Assembly: GCF_003751605.1 (NCBI RefSeq) | Contig: NZ_RJVJ01000002.1 | Coordinates: 496,001 to 560,000, forward strand | Direction: 5' to 3' | Source of the DNA: Kitasatospora cineracea | GTDB taxonomy: Bacteria; Actinomycetota; Actinomycetes; Streptomycetales; Streptomycetaceae | Length of the DNA: 64,000 nucleotides | Part shown: positions 25,819 through 34,210 of the stretch, piece after piece | Position numbering within the stretch: position 1 is the stretch's first letter | How the letters are laid out: each line of letters opens with the position of its first letter | Notes under the pieces: model-generated | The model's database searches: none | The model's input: the letters and a program-made list of their open reading frames with translations, nothing else | What the model was told of the DNA's origin: nothing | Translations under genes and position numbers: made by a program

Positions 25819-26250
25819 TCAGGCGGTCCAGCCGTTGCAGGGCTCGAAGCCGGTCTCCACGGTGCCGCGGAAGGCGAGTGCCCCGGAGCCGAGGCCGAGC
25901 GCGGCGAGCAGGACGGCGAGGGCCGCGTCGTGGTCGGTGACGGCGCGGTCGACGTGGACGGAGGTGTGGTCGCAGCCGTCGTCCTGGCTCAGGCCGAAGG
26001 TGGTGCGCTCGATGCGGAACATCGCAGCGCTGACCTGCCCCAGGCCGCCCCAGCCCCGCTCCACGGTCAGGCGCAGCCGGGCAGCCAGCGGTGCGAGCGG
26101 TGTCCGCAGACCGCCGATCACCCGGCAGGTGCCCAACGCGTGGGCCAGCAGGCTCTCCTGGAAGGCCGGGTTGCTGTGGGGACCCCGGAGCAGGGGGACC
26201 GCCGCATCCGCCCACTCCGGCTCGGGGCCCGGCACTTCGATCGTTCCCAT
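25819..26250 (-). CDS. Hypothetical protein, 143 residues
   Basis: ATG 26250 has GGGGAG upstream. There is no signal peptide or membrane segment. Predicted alpha/beta character; contains CRVIGGLRTPLAPLAARLRL, a His/Asp-rich DDGCDHTSVHVDRAVTDHD and a C-terminal GTVETGFEPCNGW. I do not recognise the family. It lies 13 nt after the hydrolase stop, so it is probably the last gene of a short leftward operon. Confidence 0.65.
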   Translation of the reverse strand: MGTIEVPGPEPEWADAAVPLLRGPHSNPAFQESLLAHALGTCRVIGGLRTPLAPLAARLRLTVERGWGGLGQVSAAMFRIERTTFGLSQDDGCDHTSVHVDRAVTDHDAALAVLLAALGLGSGALAFRGTVETGFEPCNGWTA

Positions 26251-26263
26251 CGCGCTACTCCCC

Positions 26264-27085
26264 CTACGCCAGGAAGTCCGCCGCCAGGCGGTCCCAGGTG
26301 CGGACATCGGCGAGGGTGCGGGAGATGTGCAGGTGGGCGTCGGGGAGGTGGGTGGCGAGGGTGTGGGCGGTGGGGAGGGGGTGGAGGGGGTCGGTGTCCC
26401 AGGCCAGGAGGAGGGTGGGGTGGGGGAGGTGGCGGAGGGTTTCGGGGGCGGGGAGGTCGGATTCGGCGGCGGCCCGGAGGGCGGCCGGCAGGAGCGGGTC
26501 CGCGAGGTCGAACTCGGTGGTGTACTGCGGGACTTCGGCGAGGACGGCGGGCGGGCCGGAGATCCTGGCGGCGGCGTCCAGCGCGCCCCGCCCGCGCCGT
26601 TCGACCAGGGTCGCGGCGGCCCGCAGCCCGTTGCGGCGGGGTTCCCGGGCGGTCCAGGCGACGGCGGGGATGGCGAGGACGAGGCGGTCGAAGCGTTCGG
26701 GGCGGGCGAGGGCGGCCCACAGCACGGTGGCGGTGCCCATCGACGCGCCGAAGGCGGTGACGGGTGCGTCCGGCGAGAGGTGGTCGCAGAGGGCGAGCAG
26801 GTCGTCCGCGAGCGAGGCGTAGCGGTAGTCGGCGGGCACGGCCCGTCCGGTCGACTCCCCGTGGCCGCGCGCGTCGTAGCGGGCCATCCGGTGCGTCGCG
26901 CCGACGGCGGCCCAGTCGAACAGTCCGGCCCGCCGCTCGTGGGCCCGGCTGGACAGTGCGCCGTGGGCGTGCACGGCGAGCGGGGCGCCGTGGTGGCCGG
27001 TGACGGAGTACGCGAGGGTGGCGTGCGGCCGCTCCAACGTCCCTGCGGCGGCGGCCCGTTCGGCGGGCGGGAGGGCGGAGGTCAC
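26264..27085 (-). CDS. Alpha/beta hydrolase
   Basis: 273 residues starting at GTG 27085, 3 nt after the stop of the zinc-ribbon gene; the start is inferred from this coupling because the ribosome site is weak. Alpha/beta-hydrolase features: HAHGALSS near the oxyanion region, YDARGHGEST, nucleophile elbow GASMGTATVL (Ser), Asp in LLAWDTDPLHPL. The final His is less clear (DAHLHISRT). Cytoplasmic, substrate unknown. Confidence 0.82.
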   Translation of the reverse strand: MTSALPPAERAAAAGTLERPHATLAYSVTGHHGAPLAVHAHGALSSRAHERRAGLFDWAAVGATHRMARYDARGHGESTGRAVPADYRYASLADDLLALCDHLSPDAPVTAFGASMGTATVLWAALARPERFDRLVLAIPAVAWTAREPRRNGLRAAATLVERRGRGALDAAARISGPPAVLAEVPQYTTEFDLADPLLPAALRAAAESDLPAPETLRHLPHPTLLLAWDTDPLHPLPTAHTLATHLPDAHLHISRTLADVRTWDRLAADFLA

Positions 27086-27088
27086 GGT

Positions 27089-27346
27089 TCAGCCGGAGCA
27101 GGCGGCGCGCTGGGCCTGCTGCCAGGTGCAGACGGGGCAGAGCGGGCTGCCGGGCGCGTCGGCCGGGTACTCGGTGGGTTCGCCGCACAGGACGCACGCG
27201 GCGCGCTCCCCGGGGCCGCCGGGCCGCAGTCCGCGCAGGGACCGTTCGGGATCGGCGGACACCTCGCAGACCGGCACGTCCACCGGGGAGGAGGACGAGG
27301 GCGAGGAAGGGGACGGGGGCTGCTGGTCCGCTGCGGGTTCTCCCAT
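27089..27346 (-). CDS. Small zinc-ribbon-like protein
   Basis: 85 residues. ATG 27346 is used; an upstream in-frame TTG at 27355 is less likely. The first 25 residues are Pro/Ser-rich. The C-terminal half holds a four-cysteine motif CVLCGEP then LCPVC (CxxC-x about 15-CxxC), which should bind one zinc. The function is unknown. It is directly upstream of the alpha/beta hydrolase and may be coupled to it. Confidence 0.65.
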   Translation of the reverse strand: MGEPAADQQPPSPSSPSSSSPVDVPVCEVSADPERSLRGLRPGGPGERAACVLCGEPTEYPADAPGSPLCPVCTWQQAQRAACSG

Positions 27347-27372
27347 GGGTCCCAAGGGTACGGCCCCGCCCG

Positions 27373-27404
27373 GCCGGGCCCCCGCCCCACCCGGCGGGCC
27401 CGGC
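27373..27404 (-). terminator. Hairpin terminator behind the YjbQ-family gene
   Basis: 9-bp arms 27373-27381 and 27396-27404 with a 14-nt loop, located 22 nt beyond the stop of the leftward gene at 27426. Confidence 0.5.
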
Positions 27405-27425
27405 TGTCCGGGGTGCGGGTGGGGG

Positions 27426-27848
27426 TCAGCCGAGGAAGGAGAGGCGGAGCTTGCGCTGCGGGTTGTCGCCGTTGGTGTCGATCAGGACGACGGACTGCCA
27501 GGTGCCGAGGGCGATCCGGCCGTTGATCACGGGCAGGGTGGCGTGCGGGGCGACCAGGCCCGGCAGGACGTGGTCGCGGCCGTGGCCGCGGCTGCCGTGC
27601 CGGTGGTGCCAGCGGTCGTCGGGGGGCAGCAGGGCGCGCAGGGTGGCGAGCAGGTCCTCGTCGCTGCCGGAGCCGGTCTCGATGACGGCGATGCCGGCGG
27701 TGGCGTGCGGGACGAAGACGTTGAGCAGTCCGTCGCGGCCGTCCGCGACTTCTCTGAGGAAGGTGTGGCACCGGTCGGTGACGTCGAGGGCGACCTCGTC
27801 CCGGCCGGTGGCGATGTCGAGGGTCTGGGTGTGGAAGGTGTCGGACAT
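27426..27848 (-). CDS. YjbQ family (UPF0047) protein
   Basis: 140 residues from ATG 27848. Conserved family blocks: LLNVFVPHATAGIAVIE, WHHRHGSRGHGRDHVLPGLVAPHATLPVINGRIALGTWQSVVLID. The His cluster is the hallmark of this compact trimeric fold, some members of which have weak thiamin-phosphate-synthase activity. The true role is uncertain. It appears to be a single gene with a hairpin behind it. Confidence 0.9.
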   Translation of the reverse strand: MSDTFHTQTLDIATGRDEVALDVTDRCHTFLREVADGRDGLLNVFVPHATAGIAVIETGSGSDEDLLATLRALLPPDDRWHHRHGSRGHGRDHVLPGLVAPHATLPVINGRIALGTWQSVVLIDTNGDNPQRKLRLSFLG

Positions 27849-28049
27849 GGGGCCATCCTGGCCGATCTTGGTGCGCGCCCCGTAGGGGCACCGGCCGATC
27901 GCCACCCGACCGCCAGGGTGCTCGCCAGGGCGCGCCAGCACACCGCCACGGCGCGCCAGCCCGGCCCCGGGGAGCGTTCCGACCTGCCTCCGGGACAGCG
28001 TGCCGGCCCGCCTCCGGGAAGCGCGGACCGGCCCCGGGGACGCCGAAGG

Positions 28050-28074
28050 CCCGACGGACTGCCGGTCCGTCGGG
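28050..28074 (-). terminator. Hairpin terminator
   Basis: 10-bp perfect arms 28050-28059 and 28065-28074 with a 5-nt loop, 60 nt downstream of the leftward small gene ending at 28135. The rest of 27849-28134 contains no gene that I can support. Confidence 0.6.
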
Positions 28075-28134
28075 TCGTGGCAGCGGTCGGTGGTCCGGCG
28101 CTCCCGGGCGCTCGCGCGCCCGGTGGGCGCCGGG

Positions 28135-28410
28135 TCAGCGGCGGTTGCCGAACAGGCTCCGCTTGAGGCGGCGCAGCGGGGCCATCAGGGAGACCCGGGC
28201 GCTGCGGCGCGGCGAGGCGGCCGCGGCGGGGGCGCTGGGCCCGCGCGGGGTCAGTTCCCTTATCAGGCCGAGCGCCTCCGCGGTGTCCACCGCGGAGAGC
28301 GCGGGCGCGCCGAGGACGGCCAGGTGCCGGTCGATCCGGCGGCCGGTCGTGCCGACGCCGCACTGGATCGCGGGCACCCGGGGCCGCGGCCGCACTTGCA
28401 TCTGTTCCAT
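28135..28410 (-). CDS. Hypothetical protein, 91 residues
   Basis: ATG 28410 follows GGGAAACAG. The sequence is Arg/Ala-rich with a central VDTAEALGLIRELTPRG and a basic tail MAPLRRLKRSLFGNRR. No domain is recognised. The basic amphipathic tail could associate with membrane or nucleic acid, but this is speculative. Coding is supported by the start context and terminator rather than by homology. Confidence 0.55.
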   Translation of the reverse strand: MEQMQVRPRPRVPAIQCGVGTTGRRIDRHLAVLGAPALSAVDTAEALGLIRELTPRGPSAPAAAASPRRSARVSLMAPLRRLKRSLFGNRR

Positions 28411-28569
28411 CTGTTTCCCACCCCTACGAGGCGCCAGGGCCGTGAGGCGAAGACTATCCGGCTATGACGGCCTTCACACAACCGTCCTGGTGTTCTGCCA
28501 CCGTATCGTGCGAACGCAACTGACGCTTCACCAGGGCCCGGTGGTCTCGGTCACGACTGAGCATCGGTT

Positions 28570-28583
28570 GATGGTGCACCATC
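28570..28583. promoter_or_regulatory. 14-bp perfect palindrome GATGGTGCACCATC
   Basis: A perfect palindrome in the 327-bp gap upstream of the 91-residue gene, 160 nt from its start. It is a possible operator; no neighbouring regulator gene points to a binder. Confidence 0.4.
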
Positions 28584-28690
28584 CAAGCGCTGAAGGGGCG
28601 TCAGGCGCTGCGGCGGTCCGGGGCGTTGCCGGGGCGTGCCGGCGCCCGCGGGTGCGCCGGGCGCGCGAACGGCCGCCGGGCCCGCACCAG

Positions 28691-28716
28691 TTCGACCGTT
28701 TCGACCGTTTCGACCG
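28691..28716. repeat. Three tandem 9-bp units TTCGACCGT
   Basis: Units at 28691-28699, 28700-28708 and a partial 28709-28716, directly behind the membrane-protein gene. It may be a small expansion or a binding array. Nothing else recognisable lies in 28411-28737 apart from the palindrome at 28570. Confidence 0.55.
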
Positions 28717-28737
28717 CGGTCCGGGCGCCCGGGGCGG

Positions 28738-29640
28738 TCAGCGCAGTTCGACCTCCTCGACCCCCTCGACCTGGCCGGCCGCCCGCCGGGGCGCGGCGCC
28801 GGGCGGCGGGTCGAGCAGCGCGGAGAGGCCGAAGCCGCACAGGCCGAGGCCGAGCAGGGCGGTGAGCACCAGGACGGTGAGCCAGGCGCCGGGCCGGTGC
28901 CAGGCGACCAGTGCGCCGTAGCGGACCAGGCCGGTCAGGCCGAGCAGTCCGGTGAGCACCATGGCGGCCATCCCGCCGCGGACCCGGCGCAGTTCGGACT
29001 CGCGGGCGGCCGGCAGCAGGGCGGCCCCGAAGGTGAGGGTCCAGGCGCCGAGGGCGCGGACGTCGAGCGGGCGGGCGGTCCAGGGCCAGTGCGCGGCGAA
29101 CGGGCCGGGGCGGACGGCGAGGGCGAGGCCGAGCAGGGCGAGCAGGGTGCCGCCGCAGGCCATCGGGGCGGCGACCCACCAGGGCAGCCGGGGGGTGCGG
29201 GCGGGGGCGGGGCCGCGGGTGCGGAGCTGGGCGGCGAGGGCGGCCAGGCCGATCGGCGGGGCGGCGAGGTGGGCGGCGAGCCAGCCCCAGGCGGCGAGGA
29301 AGCCGAGCAGCGGGCCGCCGTCGAGGTGCAGGTCGCGGCGGCCGGCCAGGGTGGTGGCGAGCATCAGCGGCACCAGCAGGCAGGTGGCGGCGGTGGTCAC
29401 CCGGACCTCGGCCCAGCCGCGGGCGCGGGCGGCGAGGGCCAGCATGGCGGCGGCGCCGCCGTAGCCGGAGCCGAGCAGGGCGGCGGTGACGGGGGACATC
29501 GCCCAGGCGAACAGTTCGTCGGTGGCGCCGGCGGCGGGCCACAGGACCAGGAAGGCCCAGCCGGCGGCGAGGGCGAGCGGGGCGAGCAGGAGGGCGCGCA
29601 GGAGCGGGCTGACCGGGCGTACGGGCGCTGTGGCGGCCAT
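28738..29640 (-). CDS. Multi-pass membrane protein of unknown function
   Basis: 300 residues from ATG 29640 with about eight hydrophobic helices (for example LLLAPLALAAGWAFLVLWP, MACGGTLLALLGLALAV, WLTVLVLTALLGLGLCGFGL). It has a short cytoplasmic tail with GVEEVELR at the end. No motif identifies a transporter or enzyme family. The upstream region has a TATATT about 35 nt from the start on the same strand, a plausible -10. Confidence 0.75.
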   Translation of the reverse strand: MAATAPVRPVSPLLRALLLAPLALAAGWAFLVLWPAAGATDELFAWAMSPVTAALLGSGYGGAAAMLALAARARGWAEVRVTTAATCLLVPLMLATTLAGRRDLHLDGGPLLGFLAAWGWLAAHLAAPPIGLAALAAQLRTRGPAPARTPRLPWWVAAPMACGGTLLALLGLALAVRPGPFAAHWPWTARPLDVRALGAWTLTFGAALLPAARESELRRVRGGMAAMVLTGLLGLTGLVRYGALVAWHRPGAWLTVLVLTALLGLGLCGFGLSALLDPPPGAAPRRAAGQVEGVEEVELR

Positions 29641-29769
29641 CCTCGACCCACCCCCACTTGTGAGACGTGGCGTCAATATAGGAGCGGCTCGCGGGCCGGG
29701 CAATGCCCCGCACACGCCACCCCCGCAGCCAGGACATCCCGAGTTCAGAAATTGAACACAGACGAGGGA

Positions 29770-29798
29770 TTGACGTGGCTGAAACCTCCAAGCAATAT
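29770..29798 (+). promoter_or_regulatory. Candidate promoter for the teichoic-acid-type gene
   Basis: TTGACG (29770-29775), a 17-bp spacer and CAATAT (29793-29798) form a housekeeping-sigma-like promoter on the plus strand. It would give a leader of about 460 nt before the GTG at 30270. Confidence 0.45.
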
Positions 29799-29839
29799 CT
29801 GTACCGACACGGGATAGCGGGGAACACCCACCCATCCCC

Positions 29840-29876
29840 GGTCGGGTGATTTCGAGTATGAACGAATCACCCGACC
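29840..29876. repeat. 12-bp inverted repeat in the leader region
   Basis: Arms 29840-29851 and 29865-29876 (GGTCGGGTGATT and its complement) are perfect, with a 13-nt AT-rich loop. It sits inside the inferred 5-prime leader of the 30270 gene or between divergent genes. It could be an RNA hairpin or a dimer-binding operator. The rest of 29641-30269 holds no gene I can support. Confidence 0.6.
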
Positions 29877-30269
29877 ATCCCGTTACACTTCCGACACCAC
29901 GGTGAGTCACTTTCCGGCCGTCTCGACGCTGCGGCGGCCCGACTCCGACGTGGTGGACGGACCGGCGGTCGATCGTTGAGGGTCGGTCGGACCGCCAACC
30001 GGGCTGCCGGTGCCGCCGCTGGTACGGCGCGGCACCGGCGGTCGCGTTTCTGCCGCCCGCGACACCCCGGTCCACCCCGACCACCTGCGCCCGGGGTGCC
30101 GCGGCCCGGCCCCTCCCCGGCTCCCCCGCCGTTCCCCGCGCCTCCGCCCGTTCCCCCGCGCCTTCCCGCGTTCCCGACCGCTCCCGGGGAGTGCCCCGCC
30201 CCGCTCGGTAGAGTGTCCGTACCGGGCGACCAGCCGGCAGCCACCCCATCCTTCGCGGAGTGAACGCAC

Positions 30270-32450
30270 GTGCCACCCCTGCTCAGCATCGTCCTGCCCG
30301 TTCACGGCGTGGAGCGCTTCCTGCCGCAGTGCCTGGACTCGCTCCGGGCCGACGGCGCCGCCCCCGGCGAGGTCGAACTGATCGCGGTGGACGACCGCTC
30401 CCCCGACAACTGCGGCGCCCTGCTGGACGCGCACGCCGCCGCCGACCCGCGGATGCGGGTGCTGCACCTGGCCGAGAACCGGGGCCTCGGCGGCGCCCGC
30501 GCGGCCGGGCTGGCCGAGGCCGCCGGCACCTACGTCTGGTTCGTCGACAGCGACGACTGGCTGCCCGAGGGCAGCATCGACGCGGTGCTCGGCGAACTGC
30601 GCGCCGAGACGGCCCGCGAGGTGCCCGCCGACGTGCTGCTCACCGACTTCACCCACGTCTACCCCGACGGCGGCCGGGAGCCGAACCCCTGGCGCCGGGT
30701 GCTGGCCGGCTCCCCGCTGGTGTCCGGCTGCACCGCCGCCGAGCACCCCGCGCTGTTCAACGCGGTGCTCGCGGTGTGGAACAAGGTGATGCGCCGCCAG
30801 TACCTGCTCGGCCTGGACGTGGAGTTCGGCCGCGGCTACTACGAGGACATCTCGGTCACCTACCCGCTGCTGCTCGCCGCCGACCGGCTGCTCTACCTCG
30901 ACCGCCCCTGCTACAACTACCGGCGCGGGCGCCCCGGCGCGATCACCGCCACCTCCTCCGCCAAGCACGCCGACGCCTTCGCCCAGTACGACGCGATCTT
31001 CGCCTTCCTGGACCGCGACGACCGGGCCGACGCCCTGCGCACCCTGGTCTTCGACCGCACCGTCAAGCAGGCCCTGACCGTCTACGACACCCCCGGCCTG
31101 GTCCCGGCCGGGCTGCGCCCGGAGTTCTTCGCCCGGATCACCGGCCACTTCGCCAAGCACCGCCCGGCCGGCTACCGCTACCCGCCCGGCGTGCGCGGCG
31201 TCCAGTACCGGCTGGCCGCCCGCGGCTCCCGGCGGGCCTACGCCGAGCTGCGCCGCGGCGGCCGGCTGCCGGGCGCGGTCAAGCGCGGGACGAGGGCGGT
31301 GGCGCCCGGGGTGAAGAAGGTGGTCCGCAGCGGCGCCCGGTTCACCGCGTACAACGCCTTCAAGCGGCTGCCGGTCGACGAGAACCTGGCCGTGTACGCG
31401 GCGTACTGGCACCGCGGGTACGCCTGCAACCCGGCGGCGATCTACGCCAAGGCCCGGGAGCTGGCCCCGCAGGTGCACGGCGTGTGGGTGGTGGAGAACG
31501 CCGAGCGGGCCGCCACGCTGCCCGCCGGGGTGCCGTACGTGATCGTCAACACGCCCGCGTACCTGAAGGCGATGGCCACCGCCAAGTACTTCGTCAACAA
31601 CGTCAACTTCCCGCACACCATGACCAAGCGGACCGGCACCGTGCACGTGCAGACCCAGCACGGCACCCCGCTGAAGGCGATGGGCATGGACCTGGTGGAC
31701 CGGCCGCTGGCCGCGGACGGGATGGACTTCGAGCGGCTGCGCGAGGTGGTCGGGCGCTGGGACTACCTGGTCTCGCCGAACCCGCACACCAGCAAGCACT
31801 TCGCCCGGGCCTTCCCCGGCACCTACCAGATCCTCGACACCGGCTACCCGCGCAACGACCGGCTGGCGCTGGCCACCCCCGAGCAGTGCGTCGACGCCCG
31901 CCGCGCGGTGGGCGTCGCCGACGGGCAGCGCACCGTGCTGTACGCGCCGACCCACCGCGAGTCCCGCGGCGGCTACCTGCCGCTGCTCGACCTGCCCGCG
32001 CTGGCCGAACGGCTCGGCCCCGGCTGGACGGTACTGGTGCGCACCCACTACTTCCACGAGGGCGGCGCGGGCGACCTGACCGCCGCTCCCGGCTCGGCGA
32101 CCCTGCTGGACGTCTCCGACCACCCCGTCGTCGAGGACCTCTACCTGGCCGCGGACGTCCTGGTCACCGACTACTCCTCGATGATGTTCGACTACGCGGT
32201 GCTGGACCGCCCGATCGCCGTGTACGCCCCCGACTGGGAGGAGTACCAGGAGGTCCGCGGCGTGTACTTCGACCTGATGGAGGAGCCGCCCGGCGCGGTC
32301 ACCACCGAGCAGGACGCGCTCACCGAGGCGCTGCTGGCCGGCGACCCGGAGCCGGAGGCCCGGCGGCGCTTCCGCGAGCGGTTCTGCCCGTGGGACGACG
32401 GCCGGGCCGCCGAGCGGGTGGTCAGCCGGATCTTCCCGGTCCGGGCCTGA
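30270..32450 (+). CDS. Bifunctional GT2 glycosyltransferase / TagF-like CDP-glycerol glycerophosphotransferase
   Basis: 726 residues from GTG 30270 behind GGAG. Residues 1 to about 300 are a GT-A glycosyltransferase: LLSIVLPVHGVERFLPQCLDSL, IAVDDRSPDN, VWFVDSDDWLPEGS (DXD), YYEDISVTYPLL. Residues from about 370 match TagB/TagF poly(glycerol-phosphate) transferases: YFVNNVNFP, VQTQHGTPLKAMGMD, YAPTHRES, VTDYSSMMFDYAVLDRP. It should act at the cytoplasmic face in synthesis of a teichoic-acid or polyol-phosphate wall polymer. A PlsC-type gene follows after a hairpin. Confidence 0.9.
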   Translation: MPPLLSIVLPVHGVERFLPQCLDSLRADGAAPGEVELIAVDDRSPDNCGALLDAHAAADPRMRVLHLAENRGLGGARAAGLAEAAGTYVWFVDSDDWLPEGSIDAVLGELRAETAREVPADVLLTDFTHVYPDGGREPNPWRRVLAGSPLVSGCTAAEHPALFNAVLAVWNKVMRRQYLLGLDVEFGRGYYEDISVTYPLLLAADRLLYLDRPCYNYRRGRPGAITATSSAKHADAFAQYDAIFAFLDRDDRADALRTLVFDRTVKQALTVYDTPGLVPAGLRPEFFARITGHFAKHRPAGYRYPPGVRGVQYRLAARGSRRAYAELRRGGRLPGAVKRGTRAVAPGVKKVVRSGARFTAYNAFKRLPVDENLAVYAAYWHRGYACNPAAIYAKARELAPQVHGVWVVENAERAATLPAGVPYVIVNTPAYLKAMATAKYFVNNVNFPHTMTKRTGTVHVQTQHGTPLKAMGMDLVDRPLAADGMDFERLREVVGRWDYLVSPNPHTSKHFARAFPGTYQILDTGYPRNDRLALATPEQCVDARRAVGVADGQRTVLYAPTHRESRGGYLPLLDLPALAERLGPGWTVLVRTHYFHEGGAGDLTAAPGSATLLDVSDHPVVEDLYLAADVLVTDYSSMMFDYAVLDRPIAVYAPDWEEYQEVRGVYFDLMEEPPGAVTTEQDALTEALLAGDPEPEARRRFRERFCPWDDGRAAERVVSRIFPVRA

Positions 32451-32460
32451 GACCGACCCC

Positions 32461-32481
32461 CCGTCCCACTCCTTGGGACGG
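32461..32481 (+). terminator. Hairpin behind the TagF-like gene
   Basis: 8-bp arms CCGTCCCA (32461-32468) and TGGGACGG (32474-32481) with a 5-nt loop, starting 10 nt after the stop codon. Confidence 0.6.
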
Positions 32482-32687
32482 CGGGCGTCCACGGGCCGGG
32501 CGTGACAAGGATCGCAGCGCCGCGGCGGTCGCCGGTGTGGACGGACCGCGGGGTGCATGTCGTAGTCTGCGGTCCGTTACCCAGTGGTTTGGTTCTCGTC
32601 CGAGCCGCGTGCCTCGCCCCGCGGCGAGACCCCGGCCGGGGGCGTCCCCCGGCCTGCTCCGTTTGTCCGGCCAGGGAGGGCCACACC

Positions 32688-33359
32688 GTGATCGACCTCG
32701 TCACCAAGCTCGTGCTCAAGCCGCTCGCCAAGGCCCTGTACCGGCCGACGATCGAGGGCCTGGAGAACGTGCCGCGCAAGGGCGGGGTGGTCCTGGCCAG
32801 CAACCACCTGTCGTTCGTGGACAGCGTGGTGATCCCGCTGGCCGCGCCGCGCCAGGTGTTCTTCCTCGCCAAGGCCGAGTACTTCACCGGCACCGGCGTC
32901 AAGGGCGCGGTCTCCCGGTTCTTCTTCACCCACGTGATCAACGCCGTCCCGGTGGAGCGCGGCAGCGTCCGGGCCGCCACCGCCTCGCTGGACGAGGGCC
33001 TGGAGATCCTCAACTCCGGCCGGGCGTTCGGCATCTACCCGGAGGGCACCCGCTCGCTGGACGGCCGGCTGTACCGCGGCAAGACCGGCGTGGCCTGGCT
33101 GGCGCTGACCGCCGGCGTCCCGGTGGTGCCGGTGGCGCTGGAGGGCCCGCAGCACATCCTGCCGGTCGGCAAGCGGATCCCCCGGCTACGGAAGATCACC
33201 GTGAAGTTCGGCGAGCCGCTGCACTTCGACGAGCTGCACGGCCAGGCCCGCTCGGCCAAGGCCCGCCGCCAGGTCACCGACGAGGTGATGGCCGCCATCC
33301 AGGCGCTCTCCGGCCAGGAACCGGCCGAGCAGTACAACGAGTCCCCCAAGGCCGCCTGA
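32688..33359 (+). CDS. 1-acyl-glycerol-3-phosphate acyltransferase (PlsC family)
   Basis: 223 residues; GTG 32688 has GGGAGGG 7 nt upstream. Acyltransferase motifs: I NHLSFVDS (HX4D), II the FFLAKAEYF region, III FGIYPEGTRSLDG, IV VVPVALEGP. It transfers acyl groups to lysophosphatidic acid or a related acceptor in phospholipid synthesis at the membrane. The start VIDLVTKLVLKPLAKALYRP is typical of streptomycete PlsC paralogues. It is followed 121 nt later by an oxidoreductase gene. Confidence 0.92.
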   Translation: MIDLVTKLVLKPLAKALYRPTIEGLENVPRKGGVVLASNHLSFVDSVVIPLAAPRQVFFLAKAEYFTGTGVKGAVSRFFFTHVINAVPVERGSVRAATASLDEGLEILNSGRAFGIYPEGTRSLDGRLYRGKTGVAWLALTAGVPVVPVALEGPQHILPVGKRIPRLRKITVKFGEPLHFDELHGQARSAKARRQVTDEVMAAIQALSGQEPAEQYNESPKAA

Positions 33360-33480
33360 CGTCCCGTCAGGGATGTTCGCCCGCGCCGGGAACAACGGCG
33401 CGGCCGCGCCGGTTCGGCTTCCTCGTGGGCGTCCCTCCCGGCGCCCGCGACACGGACCCGACAGGCACGGAGCGCATCCC

Positions 33481-34143
33481 ATGAAGATCGGCATCATCGG
33501 CGCGGGCAACATCGGCGGCAACCTGGCCCGGCGCCTCACCTCCCTCGGCCACCAGGTCGCGGTGGCCAACTCGCGCGGCCCCGAGACGCTGGCCGACCTG
33601 GCCGCCGAGACCGGCGCGACGCCCGTCCCGGTCGGCGAGGCCGCCGCGGGCGCGGAGCTGGTCGTGGTGACCATCCCGCTGAAGAACGTCCCCGCCCTCC
33701 CGAAGGACCTGCTCGCGGACGCGGCCGAGGGCTTCGTCCTGCTCGACACCAACAACTACTACCCGCGCGAGCGGGACGGCCGGATCGACGCCATCGAGGA
33801 CGGCGGGCTGACCGAGAGCCGCTGGGTCGAGCAGCAGCTCGGCCACCCCGTGGTCAAGGCGTTCAACGGCACCTACGCCCAGGACATCCTGGACGCGCCC
33901 CGCCCGGCCGGCGACCCCGAGCGGATCGCCCTCCCGGTGGCGGGCGACGACCCGGCCGCCAAGCAGCTGGTGCGCGAGCTGATCGACGCCCTCGGCTTCG
34001 ACACCGTCGACTCCGGCGGCATCGACGACTCCTGGCGCCAGCAGCCCGAGACCCCGGTCTACGGCCTGCGGGCCGGCGTCGAGGGCGTCACCGGGGCGCT
34101 CGCCGCCGCCTCCCCGGAGCGCCCGGCGAACTTCCGCGGCTGA
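33481..34143 (+). CDS. NADPH-dependent F420 reductase-like oxidoreductase
   Basis: 220 residues from ATG 33481. An N-terminal Rossmann fold, MKIGIIGAGNIGGNLARRL, with ANSRGPETL at the NADP-phosphate site, then VVVTIPLKNVPALP and LLDTNNYYPRERDG. It is of the NADPH:F420 oxidoreductase/YqeC-like family (COG2085). Whether F420 is the real partner cannot be told from sequence alone; many paralogues use other acceptors. It ends at a very strong terminator. Confidence 0.85.
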   Translation: MKIGIIGAGNIGGNLARRLTSLGHQVAVANSRGPETLADLAAETGATPVPVGEAAAGAELVVVTIPLKNVPALPKDLLADAAEGFVLLDTNNYYPRERDGRIDAIEDGGLTESRWVEQQLGHPVVKAFNGTYAQDILDAPRPAGDPERIALPVAGDDPAAKQLVRELIDALGFDTVDSGGIDDSWRQQPETPVYGLRAGVEGVTGALAAASPERPANFRG

Positions 34144-34172
34144 CCACCGGCCCGACCACCGGCCCGATCACC

Positions 34173-34205
34173 GGCCGCCGGCCCGGGGCGCCCGGGCCGG
34201 CGGCC
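34173..34205. terminator. Strong bidirectional terminator
   Basis: 15-bp perfect arms 34173-34187 and 34191-34205 with a 3-nt loop, between the convergent oxidoreductase and SnoaL-LUD genes. Confidence 0.8.
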
Positions 34206-34210
34206 GCCGC

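Noticed and set aside
23066..27526. A 1486-codon plus-strand frame over sbcC and following genes
   Set aside because: Arg/Pro-rich shadow out of frame with SbcC, whose ATPase motifs are in the other frame.
33400..33425. GC palindrome after plsC considered as a terminator
   Set aside because: The dyad has essentially no loop and a bulge, so a stable hairpin is doubtful.
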